Below are positions 60,371-64,000 of a stretch of DNA of 64,000 bases, one piece after another. The notes under the pieces were generated by a model. The model was not told the origin of the DNA and did no database searches. It worked only from the letters and a program-made list of their open reading frames with translations. The stretch spans positions 1 through 64,000 of the forward strand of contig CAKZSI010000028.1 in assembly GCA_937918935.1 (NCBI GenBank). Reading direction: 5' to 3'. The number at the start of each line of letters is the position of its first letter. The first letter of the stretch is position 1. Source of the DNA: an uncultured Chloroflexales bacterium. GTDB lineage: Bacteria > Chloroflexota > Chloroflexia > Chloroflexales > Chloroflexaceae. Both the position numbers and the translations under genes were made by a program.

Positions 60371-61798
60371 TCAGGTCGAAGGTGGTTCCCGGGGATCGCC
60401 GTTGACGGGGAGGAGGATGGTGAAGGTGGTGCCCTTGCCCACTTCGCTTTCGACGGTGATGCGCCCGCCGTGCTGGGTGACGATGTGGGCGCTGATGGCC
60501 AGTCCGAGGCCGGTGCCCTGAGGCTTGGTGGTGTAGAACGGCTCGAAAAGGTGTGGGCGATGCTCAGGAGCGATGCCAACGCCGGTGTCGCTGATGATCA
60601 CCCCGATGGTATCGGGCGCATCCTGGCGCGCCTTGATCAACTGGGTGGTCACCCGCAACTCGCCGCCGCGCGGCATAGCGTCACAGGCGTTGAGGATAAT
60701 GTTGAGGAACACCTGGCGTAACTGATCGGCGTGGGCTACGCTCAGGGGCAGATCGGGGTCGAAGCTGGTGGTGGTGGTGATCCGGCCATGGCGCAGGTGC
60801 GTCTGCACCAGTTCGAGCGTTTCGCGGAGGATGCTGTTGATGTTGGTGCTGGCAAGTTCGGAGCGCGAGGGCCGGTAGAAATCGCGCATGCGGGTGATAA
60901 TGCGGGCAATGCGCCCCAGTTCTTGCTGGGCGATCGCGAGGTAGCCGCGCTGTGGCGCATCGGGCGGCAGATCCTGCTCGATCAGGTAGAGGCTGTTACG
61001 GGCGGCGTAGAGCGGGTTGTTGATCTCATGGGCGACGGAGGCGGAGAGTTCGCCGACCGCGGCCAGTTTGGCGCTCTGGAGCAACTGGGCCTGCGCGGTG
61101 TTGAGGCGGGCCTGCGCCTCGGCATGGAGCGATTGGGTGATGGCCAGGTCACGCTGGAGCGCGGCGGCCCGCGCGCGCTGGGTGACTTCGTCGATCGCAA
61201 TGGCGGTCAGGTCCCCGAGGGCCTGCACGAAGGGCAGGTCGCGCGGATGGTACAGGTGAGCATTGACCCCGCCGTAGAGCACCAGTGCCCCCAGGCGCTG
61301 CGTTTCCAGCCGCACGGGCGTGATCAGGGCGCTCGAGGGCGGCCAGTGCGGCAGCGATGCCCGCAGGGCCTCGCGGTCGGCGTCGCTCAACTGATCAAGG
61401 GCGAACTCCAGTTCCGGACCCGCCAGTAACATTGCGCGGGGCGAGAGCACCGCCAGACTGGCCAGGCCAACGATCTGGTCACAGGCATGCGCGTTGCCGC
61501 CAGCGCGAAGTGTCAGGCGTTCAGTGTCGCCATCCATCAGGTAGAGGTGGGCCGCGCTGGTGCCCGGGAACAGATTTACTGCCTCGTTGACCACCAGGTG
61601 GACAATCGCGTCAACATCGCGGCTCAGCAACAATGCCGCAGAGATCGAGAGGATGGCGCTCAGCCGCGCCTGCAGGTGAACGGCCCGATTGTGCTGTAAC
61701 TCGGCCTCGCACGCCAGTTGCTCGGCGCGGGCCTCGGCTTCCTGCAACTGCGCCTGCAACTGTACCACACGGGCCCGCAGCGTCTCCAACTCACCCAT
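60371..61798 (-). CDS. GAF-domain sensor histidine kinase
   Basis: A 475-residue soluble kinase with no membrane helix. An N-terminal coiled coil (1-47), a GAF-like sensor domain (about 50-205), a second helix, the HisKA dimerisation domain with phospho-acceptor His 257 in ASVAHEINNP, and an ATPase domain: N-box LNIILNACDAMP, G1 SDTGVGIA, F-box LFEPFYTTK and G2 GTGLGLAIS. All are intact. The paired gene may be the response regulator at 61947 (divergent) or the receiver at 59599 (same direction). The start ATG at 61798 follows GGAGATAATGGT. Confidence 0.92.
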   Translation of the reverse strand: MGELETLRARVVQLQAQLQEAEARAEQLACEAELQHNRAVHLQARLSAILSISAALLLSRDVDAIVHLVVNEAVNLFPGTSAAHLYLMDGDTERLTLRAGGNAHACDQIVGLASLAVLSPRAMLLAGPELEFALDQLSDADREALRASLPHWPPSSALITPVRLETQRLGALVLYGGVNAHLYHPRDLPFVQALGDLTAIAIDEVTQRARAAALQRDLAITQSLHAEAQARLNTAQAQLLQSAKLAAVGELSASVAHEINNPLYAARNSLYLIEQDLPPDAPQRGYLAIAQQELGRIARIITRMRDFYRPSRSELASTNINSILRETLELVQTHLRHGRITTTTSFDPDLPLSVAHADQLRQVFLNIILNACDAMPRGGELRVTTQLIKARQDAPDTIGVIISDTGVGIAPEHRPHLFEPFYTTKPQGTGLGLAISAHIVTQHGGRITVESEVGKGTTFTILLPVNGDPREPPST

Positions 61799-61860
61799 AC
61801 CATTATCTCCGCATCGCTTAAGGGGGGTAGACAGCGCTGGAATGCCGGAAGCGCCTTACG

Positions 61861-61890
61861 TTGACACTCTGAAGATCAGCGCGCTATAAT
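61861..61890 (+). promoter_or_regulatory. consensus sigma70 promoter of the response regulator-sufE operon
   Basis: A perfect TTGACA (61861-61866) and a perfect TATAAT (61885-61890) are 18 bp apart, the best promoter in the window. The -10 is followed by GCCTGCAATGCC. The start codon is 57 bp downstream. Confidence 0.85.
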
Positions 61891-61946
61891 GCCTGCAATG
61901 CCAGATGTCCCAACTATAGTGCTTTTCGGCACGGAGCGCAAACAGC

Positions 61947-62795
61947 ATGAGTCAGCCTGCCCAGGTCCTTGTCGTTGATGACGAACAGAATATCCGCCTG
62001 ACCTTGAGCGCCCTGTTGAGTCGCGCGGGCTACGTGGTAACCGCCGCGGCCACCGGCGAAGAGGCAGTCGCGCTGTTCGACCGCCAGCGCTTCGATCTCA
62101 TGCTGGTTGATTTGCAGATGCCCGGGATCAACGGTATTCAGGTGGTCGAGGCCCTCCGCCAGCGTAACCTGGATACCATGGTGATCGTGCTGACCGGGCA
62201 CGGTTCGCTCGAGACGGCGATCGAAGGGATGCACCAGGGCATCTTCGACTACATGTTGAAGACCAGTGATCCGGAACAGATCCTCGAGCGGGTCGCGGCA
62301 GGTCTGGCCGAGCGGGCCAGGCGCCTGCGCCAGTCCGCACTGATCTCGGCGATCAGCGCGGCGGCCCAGGCGCTCACCGGTGGCGGCCCGGTGCCAGAGC
62401 CGCTCGATCAACTGGTTGGTGGCGCGCAGCCCGGTCCCGCGCCGGCAACTCCGCCGGCTACGGCTTCCAGCACCCCGAATAGCGATCGCCAGTTGACCAT
62501 TGGTCAGTTGCAACTCGACACCTGGCACCAGACGGCCACCCTCGGCGGTCGCTCGCTCAACCTTACCCCGACGGAGTTCCGCCTCCTGCTGTGTCTGGCC
62601 GAGCACGCCGGTCAGATGCTCTCGTACACCCAACTGGTCCGTTGCGCCCAGGGTTACGAGGCCAGCGATATGGAAGCGGGCGAGTTGATCAAGCCCCATA
62701 TCCATCACCTGCGCCAGAAAATCGAGCCTGATCCGAGCACGCCCCGCTATCTGCTCAACGTGCGCGGCAAGGGTTACATTCTGCAGATTGACTGA
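61947..62795 (+). CDS. OmpR/PhoB-family response regulator
   Basis: A 282-residue transcriptional regulator. Receiver domain (7-125): VVDDEQN, phospho-acceptor Asp 55 in LMLVDLQMPG, Thr 83 and Lys 105. The usual Lys-Pro after the fifth strand reads Lys-Thr (YMLKTSDP). A Pro/Ala/Ser-rich linker of about 45 residues (about 140-180) leads to a winged-helix domain (185-282) with LTPTEFRLLLCLAEHAGQMLSYTQLV and PHIHHLRQKIEPDP, typical of PhoB. A histidine kinase is divergent. It is co-transcribed with sufE, 3 nt downstream. Targets unknown. Confidence 0.93.
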   Translation: MSQPAQVLVVDDEQNIRLTLSALLSRAGYVVTAAATGEEAVALFDRQRFDLMLVDLQMPGINGIQVVEALRQRNLDTMVIVLTGHGSLETAIEGMHQGIFDYMLKTSDPEQILERVAAGLAERARRLRQSALISAISAAAQALTGGGPVPEPLDQLVGGAQPGPAPATPPATASSTPNSDRQLTIGQLQLDTWHQTATLGGRSLNLTPTEFRLLLCLAEHAGQMLSYTQLVRCAQGYEASDMEAGELIKPHIHHLRQKIEPDPSTPRYLLNVRGKGYILQID

Positions 62796-62798
62796 GCT

Positions 62799-63230
62799 AT
62801 GAGCGACACCAGTGCCATTCCGCCGCGTCTCCAGGCGATTATCGAAGAGTTCAAGGGCTGCGACCGGAACGAGAAGCTCGAGTTGATGCTCGAGTATGCC
62901 GACCGGCTGCCGCCGCTGCCCGAGCACTTACGCGGGCGGGCGGGCATGGAGCAGGTCGATGAGTGCGCCAGTCCCGTGTTCCTCCACACTGAACGCCAGG
63001 GTGAAGGGTTGGTGTTTCACTTCGATGTGCCCCCCGAGGCCCCCACGACCCGCGGCTATGCCTCCCTGCTCGCCGAAGGGCTGCGCGGCGCCACCCCCGC
63101 CGAGGTGCTGGCCGTGCCGGCCAATTTTTTCGTCGAGATGGGCCTGCACCAGATCCTCAGTCCCCAGCGACTCAACGGCATCAGCGCCATCCTGGCCTAC
63201 ATGAAGCGTCAGGCCCTGGCGTTCATGTAG
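62799..63230 (+). CDS. sufE: SufE family cysteine-desulfuration protein
   Basis: A 143-residue protein that accepts sulfur from a cysteine desulfurase such as SufS and boosts its activity in iron-sulfur cluster assembly. The fold matches: an N-terminal helix PPRLQAIIEEFKGCDRNEKLELMLEYADRLPPLP, then VDECASPVFL, in which Cys 56 is the active-site thiol (QV-x-x-C-x-S), and the C-terminal PANFFVEMGLHQILSPQRLNGISAIL. Length is normal. The stop of the response regulator gene is 3 nt away, which suggests translational coupling, an unusual pairing. No sufS or sufBCD is in the window. Confidence 0.9.
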   Translation: MSDTSAIPPRLQAIIEEFKGCDRNEKLELMLEYADRLPPLPEHLRGRAGMEQVDECASPVFLHTERQGEGLVFHFDVPPEAPTTRGYASLLAEGLRGATPAEVLAVPANFFVEMGLHQILSPQRLNGISAILAYMKRQALAFM

Positions 63231-63251
63231 GAACGTCGGGGCGGGTTGGAA

Positions 63252-63270
63252 AGGGTCATGCCCTGACCCT
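63252..63270 (+). terminator. candidate terminator after sufE
   Basis: A 7-bp perfect stem with a 5-nt loop, without a T-tract. Confidence 0.35.
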
Positions 63271-63661
63271 GCGTTCCCTCCCACAGGCTCGCCGCGCCCT
63301 CCGTCCGAGCTTCGTTGTCGGGTTGCGCTCGTTGTTGGGCCGAGGCATTGGCAGCGCCAGTGCTTCGGCCTTACCGGGCGAGCGCCGACCCCATCCCATG
63401 CGCCCGGACGGGTTACGTGGCTCTGTAGCCGTTCCTTACCGCGGCGTTGCGGGTTGTTTTCTCGCCGCACCCCCTTCGCCTGCTACAAAGAGATGGGTCT
63501 TGCGCGCCCGGCGCCCCTTAATAGCCTGTCTGGACGCCTCCTTCGGGAGGGGCCGGGCGGGCGAGGAGCTCCCAGAATGCCATCGGCTGCCCCGGGTTAT
63601 CTGGATGGGCGCTCAGGATATTGTGCAATATAATGCACAGCAAATGCGCAGAAACTACTGC

Positions 63662-63690
63662 TTGACGCAGCGCGGCATAGCCGCTATGAT
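63662..63690 (+). promoter_or_regulatory. strong sigma70-type promoter near the right edge
   Basis: TTGACG (63662-63667) and TATGAT (63685-63690) are exactly 17 bp apart, each one base from consensus. Transcription would start near 63697, about 32 nt upstream of the ATG at 63729. Confidence 0.65.
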
Positions 63691-63728
63691 GGCTTTGTGA
63701 GAGAAGACACGAGCATAGCGAGCGACCT

Positions 63729-63920
63729 ATGATCGTTCACCTTTTCCCTGAACCTGCCCCACACCGCCACCCCTGCCGGCGCCTCTGTTCGTTCGCCCCC
63801 GCCTCGCTGCATGTCTACCGGCGCGCGCTCATTCGCCGCATCGGGTTGCCAGCGGCCAACCGGCCTGCCGCCGTGCTCGACGCCGTCGCGCGCGCGTTGC
63901 TGCAGGCCCGCGTGTCGTAA
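63729..63920 (+). CDS. possible small protein, function unknown
   Basis: A 63-residue frame beginning MIVHLFPEPAPHRHPCRRLC. It is Arg/Ala-rich with two Cys near the N-terminus and no membrane helix. The reason to consider it real is the strong promoter 32 nt upstream and the lack of any other gene after it. There is no obvious Shine-Dalgarno, and the composition is that of random GC-rich frames, so it may not be translated. Confidence 0.3.
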   Translation: MIVHLFPEPAPHRHPCRRLCSFAPASLHVYRRALIRRIGLPAANRPAAVLDAVARALLQARVS

Positions 63921-63954
63921 CGCCACCCGGTTGCCGAGTCTGTGCTCCTGGAGG

Positions 63955-63998
63955 CAGGAGTAGGGGTGAAACCCGGTTTCCCCGTATTTCGAGGTCAG
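63955..63998. repeat. dispersed palindrome at the right edge
   Basis: GGAGTAGGGGTGAAACC-C-GGTTTCCCCGTATTTC, a partly degraded copy of the common intergenic palindrome; its full extent may lie beyond the window. Confidence 0.55.
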
Positions 63999-64000
63999 GG

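Larger units (their letters stand above)
63231..63728. other. spacer with a weak terminator and a promoter
   Basis: 498 bp. AGGGTCA-TGCCC-TGACCCT (63252-63270) is a small hairpin 22 bp after the sufE stop. A TATAAT at 63629-63634 lacks a -35. The strong promoter at 63662-63690 is described separately. No reading frame here has family character. Confidence 0.55.

Overview
The window is GC-rich bacterial chromosome, most likely from a filamentous member of the phylum Chloroflexota (class Chloroflexia). This rests on the kind of genes present: a ba3-type oxidase cluster, a single-copy Flp pilin, a PGRP-type amidase followed by WYFAEG repeats, a GAF-rich signalling protein and many lipoproteins. 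It also rests on intergenic spaces packed with palindromic repeats. I saw no rRNA, tRNA, CRISPR array, transposase, prophage or photosynthesis gene. The assignment is from family recognition only.

Layout. 1-9.3 kb: a 69-bp tandem repeat, a small membrane protein, an MtaD/SsnA-like amidohydrolase, a six-helix potassium channel, carB, a fumarylacetoacetate hydrolase-family enzyme and a membrane site-2 protease. 9.7-19.7 kb: a REC-GAF-GAF-GAF-PAS-adenylate cyclase, a repeat-bearing glycoside-hydrolase-like lipoprotein, a secreted amidase with four WYFAEG repeats, an SRPBCC protein and NAD kinase. 19.9-30.5 kb: the most distinctive locus, a compact type VII (ESX/WXG100) secretion-like cluster. 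It holds a WXG100 protein, a lipase-fold protein with a helical N-terminus, a second WXG100-like protein, an EccC/EssC-type ATPase with three P-loops and a ubiquitin-like (YukD) protein fused to an FHA domain. Convergent to these are a TPR-like lipoprotein and a VWA-TM-FHA membrane protein. No EsaA, EssA, EssB, EccB, EccD or EccE homologue is recognisable. 30.7-34.1 kb: ba3-type cytochrome oxidase subunits I, II and IIa with a Sco copper chaperone.

34.5-45.5 kb: an IclR regulator followed by glycerate 2-kinase, a FlgD-Ig lipoprotein, SppA, an MFS exporter, an Flp pilin with its own promoter and terminator, a small membrane protein, an orphan DNA methyltransferase and carA. 45.8-54.2 kb: two glycosyltransferases, a polytopic membrane protein, an amidase with an N-terminal helical extension, an unrecognised conserved protein and an FprA-type ferredoxin-NADP reductase. 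54.3-64 kb: cdaR and cdaA (c-di-AMP synthesis, with an altered DGA motif), a bacterial dynamin, a small membrane protein, a lone receiver protein, a histidine kinase divergent from an OmpR-type regulator, and sufE.

The two carbamoyl-phosphate synthase subunits lie about 38 kb apart and each has a hairpin-rich leader. Most spacers carry one of three repeat types: a palindrome with core GGGGAAACCxGGTTTCCCC, a hairpin GGGAGGGC-loop-GCCCTCCC that doubles as a terminator beside some genes, or a roughly 130-bp composite element. Several clear sigma70-type promoters are visible, the best at 61861-61890, 12765-12793, 34493-34522 and 63662-63690.
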